A stretch of 64,000 nt of DNA from Gorillibacterium massiliense (GCF_000455485.1 NZ_CBQR020000009.1:1-64000); one strand, 5' to 3'. Positions 43,910 through 53,461 are shown, numbered from the stretch's first letter. Numbers and translations: made by a program. Notes: generated by a model from the letters alone, not told the origin.

Positions 43910-45016
43910 ATGTTGGAGGATACAGTAAAAAATCCGCTGATCGCGGCGATTTGCGATGACATCGCGGCTTCTGATGGAAGGATTTCCTTCCACCACTATA
44001 TGGAAAGCTGTCTCTATCATCCCGAATACGGCTATTACATGCAGGATCGCCCCAAAGTCGGGAAATCAGGCGACTTTTATACAAGCGCATCCATAGGCGG
44101 GATCATGGGCGAGATGGTGGCCAAGCATTTTGCCGATCGCGCTGCGAATTGGGAAGTGCCGGTGTTTTCCGAATGGGGAGCGGGAACCGGCCAGATGGCC
44201 AAATCCATCCTGGATACCCTTGCGGAAAAACAGCATGAACTCTATCTATCGATGCGCTATATCATTGTAGAGAAAAGCGGCTATCACCGCCGGGAATTGG
44301 AAGCGGCATTGCAGGATCACCGGGAACGCCTTGAGTTTATGACGGAAGAAGAATGGATGAGTCAGACACCTCACCGCCATGTATATTTGTTTTCCAATGA
44401 ACTGTTGGATGCGTTTCCCGTTTATCGCGTGAAAAAGCAAAAAGGGTTGCTCTATGAAATCGGAGTGGAATGGAGCAATGAATCGGGAGGGTTTATCGAA
44501 ACCTTAATGCCCTTCAGCAATCCGGATATACTCGAGTATTTGTCAGCCGGAGAGATTGAGCTAAGGGAGAATCAGGAGATTGAGGTGAACGTGGCAGGCA
44601 TGTCTTGGCTGAAAAAGACGTGCCACAGCCTCACGGACAGCGTTTTAGTTGCCGTCGATTACGGCGATGTTTCCCAGGAAATCCACTCCGCCCACCGGAT
44701 GAAGGGGACGCTGATGTGCTACCGCAATCACCTGGCTCACGACAATCCCTTCGTATATCCCGGCGAGCAGGATATTACGGCTCATGTAGATTTTTCCGCT
44801 TGCATACGTGCGGGGCAAGAGGGCGGAGCAGCAGCTTGGTCACTGAAAACCCAGAGAGATTTTCTGCTGCAGGCAGGGGTGCTGGAATTGCTTTCCGAGC
44901 ATGGCGGGACAGACCCTTTCAGTCCTGCGGCCAAACGAAACCGGGCAATCCGACAATTACTATTGGGAGATACGATGAGCGAGTTGTTCAAAGTTTTGGA
45001 ACTGACCATACCTTAA
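43910..45016 (+). CDS. SAM-dependent methyltransferase, MidA/NDUFAF7 family
   Basis: 368 residues from ATG 43910, with GGGAG 8 bases upstream; ATG 43892 has no ribosome site. Family motifs: ISFHHYMESCLYHPEYGYYM, KSGDFYTSASIGGIMGEMVA, SAM-binding SEWGAGTGQMAKSIL, FSNELLDAFPV and VDYGDVSQEIH. In mitochondria the homologue NDUFAF7 methylates an arginine of a complex I subunit; bacterial substrates are not known. It is a single gene with its own terminator. Confidence 0.9.
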   Translation: MLEDTVKNPLIAAICDDIAASDGRISFHHYMESCLYHPEYGYYMQDRPKVGKSGDFYTSASIGGIMGEMVAKHFADRAANWEVPVFSEWGAGTGQMAKSILDTLAEKQHELYLSMRYIIVEKSGYHRRELEAALQDHRERLEFMTEEEWMSQTPHRHVYLFSNELLDAFPVYRVKKQKGLLYEIGVEWSNESGGFIETLMPFSNPDILEYLSAGEIELRENQEIEVNVAGMSWLKKTCHSLTDSVLVAVDYGDVSQEIHSAHRMKGTLMCYRNHLAHDNPFVYPGEQDITAHVDFSACIRAGQEGGAAAWSLKTQRDFLLQAGVLELLSEHGGTDPFSPAAKRNRAIRQLLLGDTMSELFKVLELTIP

Positions 45017-45039
45017 CGAAATGACAAACAATAATGAAT

Positions 45040-45076
45040 AAGGCGAACTCCCGTATGAAGGGAATTCGCCTTTTTT
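45040..45076. terminator. Bidirectional terminator between the methyltransferase and DUF2626 genes
   Basis: AAGGCGAA-TCCC and GGGA-TTCGCCTTTTTT form a strong stem between two convergent genes. The T-run on the plus strand is good; the minus strand side has TTATTC only. Confidence 0.82.
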
Positions 45077-45086
45077 GCATTTGGGG

Positions 45087-45317
45087 TCATACCTTCAAAA
45101 CGAAGAATGACCAATATGTAAATCCTGTAAATGAAAGAATCATGTATCCCCAAAACATGAGGATATACGTTCGCTCGGTGAGGTTTAAATAACCAAGAAT
45201 GATAAATACCGCCGCTTGGAAATAAAAGATGAACGCCATGGGAAGCATATGCCCTGCCGTTGCCATCAGTGCGATGACGAATGCGAAAAAGCCGAGAACG
45301 CGATACATGCGCGCCAC
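45087..45317 (-). CDS. DUF2626 family small membrane protein
   Basis: 76 residues from GTG 45317, preceded by GAAAGGAGG 8 bases upstream; the frame remains open to 45407 but without a ribosome site. Sequence (ARMYRVLGFFAFVIALMATAGHMLP..., AAVFIILGYLNLTERTYILMFWGYMILSFTGFTYWSF) matches the short three-helix DUF2626 family of Bacilli. Function unknown. Confidence 0.83.
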   Translation of the reverse strand: MARMYRVLGFFAFVIALMATAGHMLPMAFIFYFQAAVFIILGYLNLTERTYILMFWGYMILSFTGFTYWSFFVLKV

Positions 45318-45387
45318 TAGAGACAACCTCCTTTCCGACACGGGTCCGGTGCGGTCTACACTATCCATTATGGATATTATTAGAATA

Positions 45388-45416
45388 ATTATAGCCTTTG
45401 AATGCATCCATGTAAA
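45388..45416 (-). promoter_or_regulatory. Sigma-A promoter of the DUF2626 gene
   Basis: Minus-strand TTTACA (45411-45416) and perfect TATAAT (45388-45393) with 17-base spacing. A short palindrome TCCATTATGGA lies just downstream (45364-45374). Confidence 0.72.
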
Positions 45417-45782
45417 TAAATCTCATGAGAATTTGTTAAATATATCACAGGAAATCGCAGGAATCTGGAAAATACCGGGTTTCTATTTTAAAACAAGCAG
45501 GTTAGGTATGAGTTTTTGTAAAAATGGTTATACCGGATAATACAAATAGATTCTATGAACTCTACTACGGGCATAAAAATAAAGCAACGGCAAGAAGTCG
45601 CCCATGGTGGGAATCGTTCACAGGATCAGAGAGGATAAGAGCCGGCAATAATCCCGCTCTTGTTCCGTACAGCAATGGTAAGCGCCGCTCGTCTTCTTAA
45701 GAGGACCAGCGTCAGCCGTTTATCTATGGAATGTAGTTCGCTCCAAAACGGAGCTATTCTTTTACATGTAGGAGGTATTTGA
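45417..45782. other. Intergenic region upstream of the gerR-like gene
   Basis: About 366 bases without a credible gene. The 5' part is A/T-rich. Two small hairpins are visible: AAGAGC/GCTCTT (45637-45661) and GCTCC-AAAAC-GGAGC (45740-45754), the latter followed by TATTCTTTT shortly before the AGGAGG of the gerR-like gene; it might be a weak attenuator. I see no clear sigma-A or sporulation promoter. Confidence 0.45.
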
Positions 45783-46430
45783 ATGTCGGCAGTGAGACAG
45801 GATGCCTGGACCGAAGAAGACGATCTCATTTTGGCGGAGGTTACGCTTCGTCATATCCGGGAAGGAAGCACCCAATTGACCGCTTTTGAGGAAGTGGGCG
45901 AAAAAATCGGCCGCACTTCGGCGGCTTGCGGTTTTCGTTGGAACAGTTTTGTCCGCAAAAAATATGAAACCGCCATCCAAATTGCAAAATCCCAAAGGCA
46001 AAAACGCAACCAACTGAAAAAAAGCGCTTCCTCCATTCCTCAATTATCCTCCGTCTCCGTTTTGGATATAGAAGGTATGGCCACTCGCAATGAAGGAATA
46101 AGCGAAGAAACGATATCCGTCGATACGGTCATCCGTTTTCTCAGACAATGGAAGAACGCTTTTCAAGACTTAACCCGCCAAGCGAAAACATTGGAGCGGG
46201 AATTGCAAGAGGCCCGGGACGAATTGTCCCGCATCCGTGGTGAAAATGAGAAGCTAGGCAAGCAAGTGAATGAAGTGGAGACCGATTACCGGGTCGTGAA
46301 CGATGATTACAAAGCATTGCTGCAAATTATGGACAGAGCTCGCAAACTTGCGTTTTTAGTGGAAGATGAGGAAGATAGCAAATCCCGTTTCAAAATGGAT
46401 GCCAATGGCAATCTGGAACGGATTGAATAG
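45783..46430 (+). CDS. gerR: RsfA family transcription factor (GerR/YlbO-like)
   Basis: 215 residues, GTAGGAGG before the ATG. The N-terminal Myb/SANT-like DNA-binding domain (RQDAWTEEDDLILAEVTLRHIREGSTQLTAFEEVGEKIGRTSAACGFRWNS) is the RsfA hallmark. The C-terminal half is a coiled coil (TLERELQEARDELSRIRGENEKLGKQV). RsfA acts in the forespore and GerR (YlbO) in the mother cell in B. subtilis. Proximity to panE (ylbQ) favours the GerR orthologue, but the paralogues cannot be separated with certainty here. Confidence 0.83.
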   Translation: MSAVRQDAWTEEDDLILAEVTLRHIREGSTQLTAFEEVGEKIGRTSAACGFRWNSFVRKKYETAIQIAKSQRQKRNQLKKSASSIPQLSSVSVLDIEGMATRNEGISEETISVDTVIRFLRQWKNAFQDLTRQAKTLERELQEARDELSRIRGENEKLGKQVNEVETDYRVVNDDYKALLQIMDRARKLAFLVEDEEDSKSRFKMDANGNLERIE

Positions 46431-46445
46431 AAGGAATGAACGAAT

Positions 46446-46474
46446 AGGCGATGTGCGGGAGCACACGCCTTTTT
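46446..46474 (+). terminator. Terminator after the gerR-like gene
   Basis: AGGCG-TGTGC and GCACA-GCCT form a stem with loop GGGA followed by TTTTT. Confidence 0.82.
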
Positions 46475-46566
46475 CATATGTAAGCACATTCGTATGGAAC
46501 TATTGGCGCAAGCCCTATCTGTGGTGTAGTCTTGAACTAGATTGCAAAACAGGCGTGGAGGTAGAC

Positions 46567-47547
46567 ATGAACATCCATATTATGGGCGGCGGGTCCCTTG
46601 GTTTGCTGCTTGCCGGTGCCCTTAGGTATTCCGGACAGAATCCGGTGCTCATTACACGGACAAGTTATCAGAGCGTGATGCTGGCGGATGACGGCCTCTT
46701 GCTGGAGGATACGGATGGGGGCGCTCACATTTTTCCAATTGAATCTCGTTTCTTCGGTGGAGAAGATTGGGTACGGAACATTGGCGATTTTTTTCCGGAT
46801 TGGGTGTTTGTTGCCTTGAAACAAGCCGATCTTTCAGCGGATATAATAGAACGGTTGGCTTTGTACGCAAAGTCAGGCTCGAACATTCTCTGTTTCCAAA
46901 ATGGGATCGGGCATCTGGAGCGAATTGCGGAAAGAACCGGCAGGAAGCGGTTATTTGCAGCGGTGACGACAGAAGGAGCAAAACGCATTTCCCCCCGGCA
47001 GGTATTGCACACCGGCAGGGGATTGACGAAAGTAGGAAAGGCTCTTTCAGATGGAAAAGACTTGGATGTCGATGAGGAAAACGGCGTCTTGCAAAGGTTA
47101 AAAGAAGATTTGCAACAAGCAGGGTTCACGGTGGAACTGCATGCGGATATGAAGAATGCGATTTGGGAAAAACTATTGATCAACGCCGTTATCAATCCTT
47201 TGACGGGGATCTTCCGGATACCGAACGGAAAACTTCCGGAGCAACCAGAGCGAATGTTACTTATGAAGGGGTTGTATGAGGAAGGTAAACAGGTTGCCGC
47301 CTCAGAAGGAGCCGTATTACCGGATCATCATTGGGATACCATCTTGGAAGTATGCGCCAATACAGCGAACAACAAGTCTTCTATGCTACAGGATATTGAA
47401 CGAAACCATAAAACAGAGATCGAGTGGATCAGCGGAGAATTGATTCGATTGGCGGGAAATAGTGGAATTCACACTCCTGTCACAACAACGGTTTATCGGA
47501 TCATAAGAGGGCTGGAGCCGCAAAATGCGCGGCCATCAGCGCTTTGA
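46567..47547 (+). CDS. panE: 2-dehydropantoate 2-reductase
   Basis: 326 residues from ATG 46567, with GTGGAGGTAG upstream; the frame is open further upstream but is not coding. N-terminal NADPH motif GGGSLGLLLAG; catalytic lysine region KNAIWEKLLINAVINPLTGIF; C-terminal EIEWISGELIRLAGNSGIHTPV. The enzyme reduces ketopantoate to pantoate for coenzyme A synthesis. In B. subtilis this is ylbQ, close to ylbO, as here. Confidence 0.93.
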   Translation: MNIHIMGGGSLGLLLAGALRYSGQNPVLITRTSYQSVMLADDGLLLEDTDGGAHIFPIESRFFGGEDWVRNIGDFFPDWVFVALKQADLSADIIERLALYAKSGSNILCFQNGIGHLERIAERTGRKRLFAAVTTEGAKRISPRQVLHTGRGLTKVGKALSDGKDLDVDEENGVLQRLKEDLQQAGFTVELHADMKNAIWEKLLINAVINPLTGIFRIPNGKLPEQPERMLLMKGLYEEGKQVAASEGAVLPDHHWDTILEVCANTANNKSSMLQDIERNHKTEIEWISGELIRLAGNSGIHTPVTTTVYRIIRGLEPQNARPSAL

Positions 47548-47624
47548 CATGGTAAAGCTGGCATGTATTAGACAGATAAATAAAATTAATTAGTAATTTT
47601 AAAAAAACAATCTGACATAGACGT

Positions 47625-47653
47625 TTACTTTTTTTAACCATTGGTTGTATAAT
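47625..47653 (+). promoter_or_regulatory. oppA promoter
   Basis: Perfect TATAAT (47648-47653) with TTACTT (47625-47630) 17 bases upstream. The leader is about 120 bases and contains an imperfect hairpin with GAAG/CTTC, TCCG/CGGA and GGTAA/TTACC arms at about 47704-47748. The other side of the 235-base gap is A/T-rich with no other feature. Confidence 0.68.
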
Positions 47654-47782
47654 GATTTACAAGTTTTACGGCATAAGAGGTTCTTATTTTTTTTGGTTTT
47701 TGAGAAGTGTCCGAGTGGGTAAACATATACACTTACCGGATCTTCCAAAAATAAATGAACACTATTTTGGGGGAGGCCAACA

Positions 47783-49483
47783 ATGAAGATCAAGCGTATT
47801 CTTGCACCCTTGACAATCGTAGCACTGGCAGGCAGTGTATTTGCCGGTTGCTCGACCACCAAGGACAAATCAGAAGCATCCAGCAGTCCTGCACCATCTA
47901 CTTCTGCTGCAGCAGGATCCACTGCTCCGGTTGCAGACGGCAAACCGGGCGAAATCACCACCTATATCAACGGTGAAATTGCATCTCTTGATCCTCAGCT
48001 TGCGAAGGATAGCTCTTCCAGCTGGGTTCTGGACCACGTTTTTGAAGGCTTGTACTATCAAGACACCAATGGCTTGAAAGAAGGCCAAGCCGCTAGCTAC
48101 AAACTGAGCGATGACAAACTGACCTATACCTTCACCTTGAAGGACAACCTGAAATGGTCCAACGGCGATCCTGTCGTTGCAGGCGACTTCGTATACGCTT
48201 GGAAGCACGCGCTTGATCCGAACACCGCTTCTGAATATGCCTACATCGTTGGCGACTACATTGAAGGCGGTCAAGCATATTACACAGCAGATCCGGCTAA
48301 AGACGACCTGAAGGCACTTGCCGACAAGGTTGGCGTTAAAGCCCTCGACGATAAGACACTGGAAGTTAAGCTTGTTGCTCCGACGCCTTACTTCCCGCAA
48401 CTGACTTCCTTCTACACCTACTATCCGGTTGACCAAAAGGTAGCCGAAGCGAACAAAGATTGGGCTAAGGACGCTTCCACCTACGTCAGCAACGGTCCGT
48501 TCAAACTCACCAAATGGGGCAAGGACACCGAAGCCGTAGCCGAGAAGAGCGACACCTACTATGATGCCGCAAGCATCTCCACCACGAAGATCACCTGGTT
48601 CAACATTACCGACGACAACACCGCTTGGCAAATGTACACCAACGGTGAAATGAACTACTTCCACTCCGTTGTACCTGACGGCATCGACGTTGCCAAAGCA
48701 AATGGCGAGCTGAAGATCTATCCGCAACTGGCCACTTACTTCTACCGCTTCAACGTAACGGCCAAACCGTTTGACAACGCGAAGATCCGTAAAGCCCTAG
48801 CGATGTCCATCAATCGTCAAGCCATTATCGACAACATCACCAAAGCTAACCAAACGCCTGCTTATGCCCTTACCGGCCCTGGTATTCTGATGGGTGAAGA
48901 CGGACATGACTACCGTCTGAACGCACCGACAGTTGCCTACTTCAAAGAAGATATCGATGAAGCTAAGAAACTGCTTGCCGACGGTCTGAAAGAAGAAGGC
49001 ATGTCCGCTTGGCCGAAAGTAACTTTGACCTATAACACCAGTGAAGGCCACAAGAAAATTGCTGAAGCTATCCAAGAAATGTGGAAGAAAAACCTGGGCA
49101 TCGACGTAACCCTTGAGAACGTTGAAGGCAAGGTATGGCTGGATCGTCAAAGCAAGCTGGATTACCAAATCATGCGTACCGGTTGGATCGGCGACTACCT
49201 CGATCCGATGACCTACATCGACATGTTCGTAACCGGCGGCGGCAACAACAACACCGGTTGGTCCAATAAAGAATACGACAAGTTGGTTGACGCAGCTCGC
49301 GTTGAAGCCGACCAAACCAAGCGCGAAAAAGATTTCCACGACGCTGAAAAGATTCTGATGGACGAAATGCCGATCATGCCGATCTACTTCTACACCACGG
49401 CTGACGCTCAAAAACCTGAAGTTCAAGGTGTATTCGTACCTGCTAACCGCAACGCGATTTTCCGTCACGTTACTCTGAAGTAA
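47783..49483 (+). CDS. oppA: Oligopeptide-binding lipoprotein OppA
   Basis: 566 residues; GGGGGAGG precedes the ATG. Lipobox VFAGCS, then a Ser/Ala/Thr-rich linker and the family 5 binding-protein fold (DPQLAKDSSSSWVLDHVFEGLYYQD, YTFTLKDNLKWSNGDPVVAGDFVYAWK). It captures peptides for the OppBCDF permease. Codon use is strikingly uniform (AAC, TAC, CTG, GGC, CGT), unlike its neighbours, indicating very high expression. A 19-bp intercistronic hairpin separates it from oppB, the common way to keep the binding protein in excess. Confidence 0.95.
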   Translation: MKIKRILAPLTIVALAGSVFAGCSTTKDKSEASSSPAPSTSAAAGSTAPVADGKPGEITTYINGEIASLDPQLAKDSSSSWVLDHVFEGLYYQDTNGLKEGQAASYKLSDDKLTYTFTLKDNLKWSNGDPVVAGDFVYAWKHALDPNTASEYAYIVGDYIEGGQAYYTADPAKDDLKALADKVGVKALDDKTLEVKLVAPTPYFPQLTSFYTYYPVDQKVAEANKDWAKDASTYVSNGPFKLTKWGKDTEAVAEKSDTYYDAASISTTKITWFNITDDNTAWQMYTNGEMNYFHSVVPDGIDVAKANGELKIYPQLATYFYRFNVTAKPFDNAKIRKALAMSINRQAIIDNITKANQTPAYALTGPGILMGEDGHDYRLNAPTVAYFKEDIDEAKKLLADGLKEEGMSAWPKVTLTYNTSEGHKKIAEAIQEMWKKNLGIDVTLENVEGKVWLDRQSKLDYQIMRTGWIGDYLDPMTYIDMFVTGGGNNNTGWSNKEYDKLVDAARVEADQTKREKDFHDAEKILMDEMPIMPIYFYTTADAQKPEVQGVFVPANRNAIFRHVTLK

Positions 49484-49508
49484 AAAAAACTGCACAATTT
49501 TACTGATC

Positions 49509-49556
49509 CAGTAAACAGGGTATGCCAGTATACGGCTGGCATACCCTCCTTTACTG
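49509..49556 (+). other. Intercistronic hairpin between oppA and oppB
   Basis: CAGTAAA plus AGGGTATGCCAG pair with CTGGCATACCCT plus TTTACTG, 19 bp with a small C/CC internal loop. The T-run is lacking, so it is more likely a 3' stabiliser or partial terminator that raises oppA mRNA over the permease genes. Confidence 0.75.
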
Positions 49557-49601
49557 AATGAGGACAACTGTCATGGATTTACAATTGAAAGGGGCAAGCG
49601 T

Positions 49602-50531
49602 ATGCTTCGCTATATTGCACGCCGGGGGTTAAATGCGCTCATCACGCTTTGGGTTATGATCACCCTCACTTTTGCGCTAATGCACATGGTTCCGGGTGGT
49701 CCATTTACCCGAGAGAAAAAGTTACCCGAATCCATTATTCAAAACCTCAACCGTCATTACCATTTGGACGAGTCAATTATTATGCAATATTTCCGTTATT
49801 TGGGCGATTTGTTTCATGGGGATTTAGGTCCTTCTATGACTAAGGACCGCACCATCAATTCGATGCTGTCCACCAGTCTTCCCGTATCTCTTCAATTAGG
49901 TCTTCAAGCGCTGATCGTTGCTTTAATCGGCGGACTTATTCTCGGTGTTATCGCTGCTTTGTATCACAACAAGTGGCCGGATAACGCTTCTTCTGTTCTT
50001 GCCGTATTGGGAACAGCGGTGCCAAGCTTTGTTCTCGCTACTTTGCTTATTCAATTCTTTGCCATTAAGCTGGGATGGTTCCCCATAGCCAGATGGGTGT
50101 CCTGGAAATATACGGTTCTGCCAACACTCGCATTGAGTTTTTCGCCCATGGCGCAAATAACTCGGATGATGCGTTCTAATATGCTCGACGTCCTTAATCA
50201 GGACTATATCAAAACAGCTAAAGCCAAAGGCCTTACCCGTTTTAAAACGATCTATCGTCATACCGTGCGGAATGCGATCCTGCCGGTCATTACCATATTG
50301 GGACCTATCGCGGCAACGCTCTTGACAGGTACCTTTATTATTGAAAAGATTTTTTCCATCCCAGGAGCTGGCAAACTGCTGGTGGAAAGTATTAGCAACC
50401 GGGATTACCCGCTTATTCTGGGTTCAGTTGTCGTCTATGGCGCCTTCCTGGTCATCATCCTGTTTATTACAGACGTCATCTATACAATGGTAGATCCACG
50501 CATCAAGCTTGCTGGAAAGGGGGAGAAGTAA
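49602..50531 (+). CDS. oppB: Oligopeptide ABC transporter permease OppB
   Basis: 309 residues. Starts MLRYIARRGLNALITLWVMITLTFALMHMVPGGPF, the usual OppB/DppB N-terminal helix. Six membrane helices, with the EAA loop DYIKTAKAKGLTRFKTIYRHTVRNAILPVIT. TTGAAAGGGGCAAG lies before the ATG. The stop is followed immediately by the oppC start. It forms the transmembrane pore with OppC. Confidence 0.95.
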   Translation: MLRYIARRGLNALITLWVMITLTFALMHMVPGGPFTREKKLPESIIQNLNRHYHLDESIIMQYFRYLGDLFHGDLGPSMTKDRTINSMLSTSLPVSLQLGLQALIVALIGGLILGVIAALYHNKWPDNASSVLAVLGTAVPSFVLATLLIQFFAIKLGWFPIARWVSWKYTVLPTLALSFSPMAQITRMMRSNMLDVLNQDYIKTAKAKGLTRFKTIYRHTVRNAILPVITILGPIAATLLTGTFIIEKIFSIPGAGKLLVESISNRDYPLILGSVVVYGAFLVIILFITDVIYTMVDPRIKLAGKGEK

Positions 50532-51452
50532 TTGTCTACAAACGTGCAGGATAACCGTTTTCAGCCGATTGACAAAGGCGCTAGCGCTGAGCAAATCGTC
50601 AGACCGAGTATGAGCTACTGGCAGGATGCTTGGAGACGGCTGAAAATGAATAAGCTGGCTATTACCTCCCTTTGCATCGTCGCCTTTTTGATCATCATGG
50701 CGGTTATCGGTCCGATGATTCGCCCCTTTTCTTACTCCGATCAGAGCTTCATGGATATCAACAAGTCGCCTGATTCCGTTCACTGGTTCGGGACGGACAG
50801 TCTGGGCCGTGATTTGTTCGTCCGGGTTTGGTACGGCGCCCGCTATTCGCTCTTGATCGCTTTCTGCGCCGCCGCCATCGACTTGGTTGTCGGCGTCATT
50901 TACGGCGGAATCGCCGGATTCAAGGGTGGTAAAACGGATTCCATCATGATGCGATTTGTTGAAATCATGTACGGTATTCCTTATCTGCTCGTAGTCATCA
51001 TGCTGCTGGTCGTTATGAAACCCGGCCTCTTTACCATTATCGTGGCCCTGGGTGTTTTCGGTTGGTTGGGGATGGCGCGGCTTGTCCGCGGCCAGATCAT
51101 GCAGCTTAAAGAGCAGGAGTTCGTTCTTGCCGCAAAAACGTTGGGAGCCAGCAGCACTCGTCTGCTGTTCAAGCACCTTGTTCCCAATACGCTCAGCGTC
51201 ATTATCGTTAATATCACGTTTACCATACCGGCAGCTATTTTTTCTGAGGCGTTCCTAAGCTTCCTTGGACTCGGGATTCCCGTTCCAAAGGCAAGTTGGG
51301 GAACTCTCGCCAACGATGCTTTGGGAAGCCTGATTTCCCATCATGCCTATCAGCTTTTCTTCCCCGCAGCTCTTATCGCGCTTACGATGCTGGTATTCAA
51401 TCTGCTCGGTGACGGCTTGCGGGATGCCCTCGATCCGAAAATGCGCAAGTAA
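50532..51452 (+). CDS. oppC: Oligopeptide ABC transporter permease OppC
   Basis: 306 residues from TTG 50532, directly after the oppB stop, with AAAGGGGGAG upstream. Cytoplasmic N-terminus (~50 residues), then six helices. EAA loop EFVLAAKTLGASSTRLLFKHLVPNTL and the C-terminal LLGDGLRDALDPKMRK are typical of OppC. Partner of OppB. Confidence 0.95.
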   Translation: MSTNVQDNRFQPIDKGASAEQIVRPSMSYWQDAWRRLKMNKLAITSLCIVAFLIIMAVIGPMIRPFSYSDQSFMDINKSPDSVHWFGTDSLGRDLFVRVWYGARYSLLIAFCAAAIDLVVGVIYGGIAGFKGGKTDSIMMRFVEIMYGIPYLLVVIMLLVVMKPGLFTIIVALGVFGWLGMARLVRGQIMQLKEQEFVLAAKTLGASSTRLLFKHLVPNTLSVIIVNITFTIPAAIFSEAFLSFLGLGIPVPKASWGTLANDALGSLISHHAYQLFFPAALIALTMLVFNLLGDGLRDALDPKMRK

Positions 51453-51467
51453 AGGAGGGGAGCCATC

Positions 51468-52502
51468 TTGTCTAATAAAGATGTCCTGCTAGAAGTTAAA
51501 GATCTCGAAGTTTCATTTCATACCTATGCCGGAGAAGTCAAGTCGGTTCGCGGAGTCAATTTCACGGTGAACAAGGGTGAGGCACTGGCTATCGTAGGCG
51601 AATCGGGCTGCGGTAAATCCGTAACGGCCCAAACGCTTATGCGGCTTATTCCCACTCCTCCCGGAATCATCAAGAACGGAGAAATTCTCTTCAACGGCAC
51701 GACGGATATTACGAAAATATCGGAAAAACAAATGGAGAAAATTCGCGGTTCGGAAATGGGCATGATTTTCCAGGACCCGATGACCTCTTTGAATCCTACG
51801 ATGACCATCGGCAATCAAATCGCCGAAGGCTTGATTAAGCACCAGAATATGAGCAAGAAAGCAGCCCGCACCCGAGCGTTGGAAATGCTGAAAATGGTCG
51901 GCATCAACAACCCGGAGAGCCGGCTCGCCCAATATCCCCATGAATTGTCCGGCGGGATGCGGCAGCGGATTATGATCGCCATCGCTCTTGCATGTTCACC
52001 GAAGCTGCTGATTGCCGACGAACCGACGACGGCTCTGGACGTGACGATCCAGGCACAGATCATGGAATTGATGAAGAACCTTCAAGAGAAAACCAACGCG
52101 GCGATCATCCTGATCACCCACGACCTTGGCGTCGTCGCCGAAATGGCGCAGCGGGTAATCGTCATGTATGCCGGCGAAGTAGTGGAGCAAGGGAATGTAG
52201 AGGACATCTTCTACAATCCGCAGCATCCGTATACTTGGGGACTCTTGCGTTCCGTTCCGCGGATGGATACGGAGCACGGCGACGAGCTGGTACCGATTCC
52301 CGGTACACCGCCCGATTTATTCGCGCCGCCAGTAGGCTGTCCGTTTGCCGCCCGTTGTCCTTATGCCATGGAAGTTTGCTTGGAAAAAGATCCGGATCAT
52401 TTCACCATTTCGTCCACCCAAAGCGCCGCATGCTGGCTGCTTCACCCGGACGCTCCTAAGGTCGAGAATCCGGTTTCCGCAGGAGGTGTAAAGAATGTCT
52501 GA
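51468..52502 (+). CDS. oppD: Oligopeptide ABC transporter ATP-binding protein OppD
   Basis: 344 residues from TTG 51468 (AAAGGAGGGG upstream). Walker A GESGCGKS (44-51), Q-loop FQDPMTSLNP, signature LSGGMRQR (160-167), Walker B LLIADEPT (180-187). The C-terminal oligopeptide/dipeptide extension has a cysteine cluster (GCPFAARCPYAMEVC) typical of OppD/DppD and possibly iron-sulfur binding. Overlaps oppF by 8 bases. Confidence 0.96.
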   Translation: MSNKDVLLEVKDLEVSFHTYAGEVKSVRGVNFTVNKGEALAIVGESGCGKSVTAQTLMRLIPTPPGIIKNGEILFNGTTDITKISEKQMEKIRGSEMGMIFQDPMTSLNPTMTIGNQIAEGLIKHQNMSKKAARTRALEMLKMVGINNPESRLAQYPHELSGGMRQRIMIAIALACSPKLLIADEPTTALDVTIQAQIMELMKNLQEKTNAAIILITHDLGVVAEMAQRVIVMYAGEVVEQGNVEDIFYNPQHPYTWGLLRSVPRMDTEHGDELVPIPGTPPDLFAPPVGCPFAARCPYAMEVCLEKDPDHFTISSTQSAACWLLHPDAPKVENPVSAGGVKNV

Positions 52503-53448
52503 TACTTTGCTTGAAGTCCGCAACTTAAAGAAACACTTTCATCTGGGCGGCGGCAGCGTCCTGAAAGCTGTTGACGGCATCAATTTCGCCATCCACAAAG
52601 GGGAAACTTTTGGTCTCGTCGGCGAATCCGGCTGCGGAAAATCGACGGCAGGTAGAACCATCATCGGTCTGTACAACTCGACAGACGGTGATATTCTGTT
52701 TGACGGCAAAAATGTCAACCGCTTGAAAGGCAAGGAAGCGAAGGAATATACTCGCAAAATGCAAATGGTATTCCAAGATCCTTACGCGTCTCTTAATCCC
52801 CGGATGACCGTTGAAAATATTATCGCCGAAGGTCTCGATATTCACAACCTCGCCTCAGGGAAAGCACGCCGCGAGCGGGTGTACGAGCTGCTCGATGCCG
52901 TAGGCTTGAACAAAGAGCACGCCAGCCGGTTTCCTCACGAATTTTCCGGTGGTCAGCGTCAACGGATCGGCATTGCCCGTGCCTTGGCTATCGAACCGCA
53001 ATTCATCGTTGCGGACGAACCGATCTCCGCATTGGACGTATCGGTTCAAGCGCAAGTTGTTAACCTTTTTGCCAAGCTGCAAAAAGAGCGCGGCCTGACG
53101 TATCTGTTTATCGCTCACGACTTGGCGATGGTGAAGCACATCTCCGATCGTATCGGCGTTATGTACTTGGGTAAAATGATGGAGGTTACGACTTCGCATA
53201 TGCTGTATGCCAAGCCGCTTCATCCCTATTCCCAATCCCTGCTTTCCGCTATTCCGGTTCCGGATCCAAAGGAAGCCGGAAAACGCGAACGCATCGTCCT
53301 GCAGGGCGAAGTGCCCAGCCCGGTGAATCCTCCCAGCGGCTGTCCGTTCCGCACCCGTTGCCCGCACGCAATGGAAGTCTGCTCTCAGAAAATGCCGGAC
53401 ATGCAAGAAGTGGAACCAGGTCACTTTGTGGCTTGCCACTTATACTAA
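52495..53448 (+). CDS. oppF: Oligopeptide ABC transporter ATP-binding protein OppF
   Basis: 317 residues, GCAGGAGGTG before the ATG, within the end of oppD. Walker A GESGCGKS (43-50), FQDPYASLNPRMTV, signature FSGGQRQRIGIARAL, Walker B FIVADEPISALD. C-terminal cysteines GCPFRTRCPHAMEVC as in OppD. OppD and OppF form the ATPase heterodimer. Last gene of the operon. Confidence 0.96.
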   Translation: MSDTLLEVRNLKKHFHLGGGSVLKAVDGINFAIHKGETFGLVGESGCGKSTAGRTIIGLYNSTDGDILFDGKNVNRLKGKEAKEYTRKMQMVFQDPYASLNPRMTVENIIAEGLDIHNLASGKARRERVYELLDAVGLNKEHASRFPHEFSGGQRQRIGIARALAIEPQFIVADEPISALDVSVQAQVVNLFAKLQKERGLTYLFIAHDLAMVKHISDRIGVMYLGKMMEVTTSHMLYAKPLHPYSQSLLSAIPVPDPKEAGKRERIVLQGEVPSPVNPPSGCPFRTRCPHAMEVCSQKMPDMQEVEPGHFVACHLY

Positions 53449-53461
53449 TCGTTTGAATCGT

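Noticed and set aside
47870-49567. Long minus-strand open frames (285 and 256 residues) opposite oppA
   Set aside because: Shadows of a strongly codon-biased gene; no ribosome sites and no recognisable protein.
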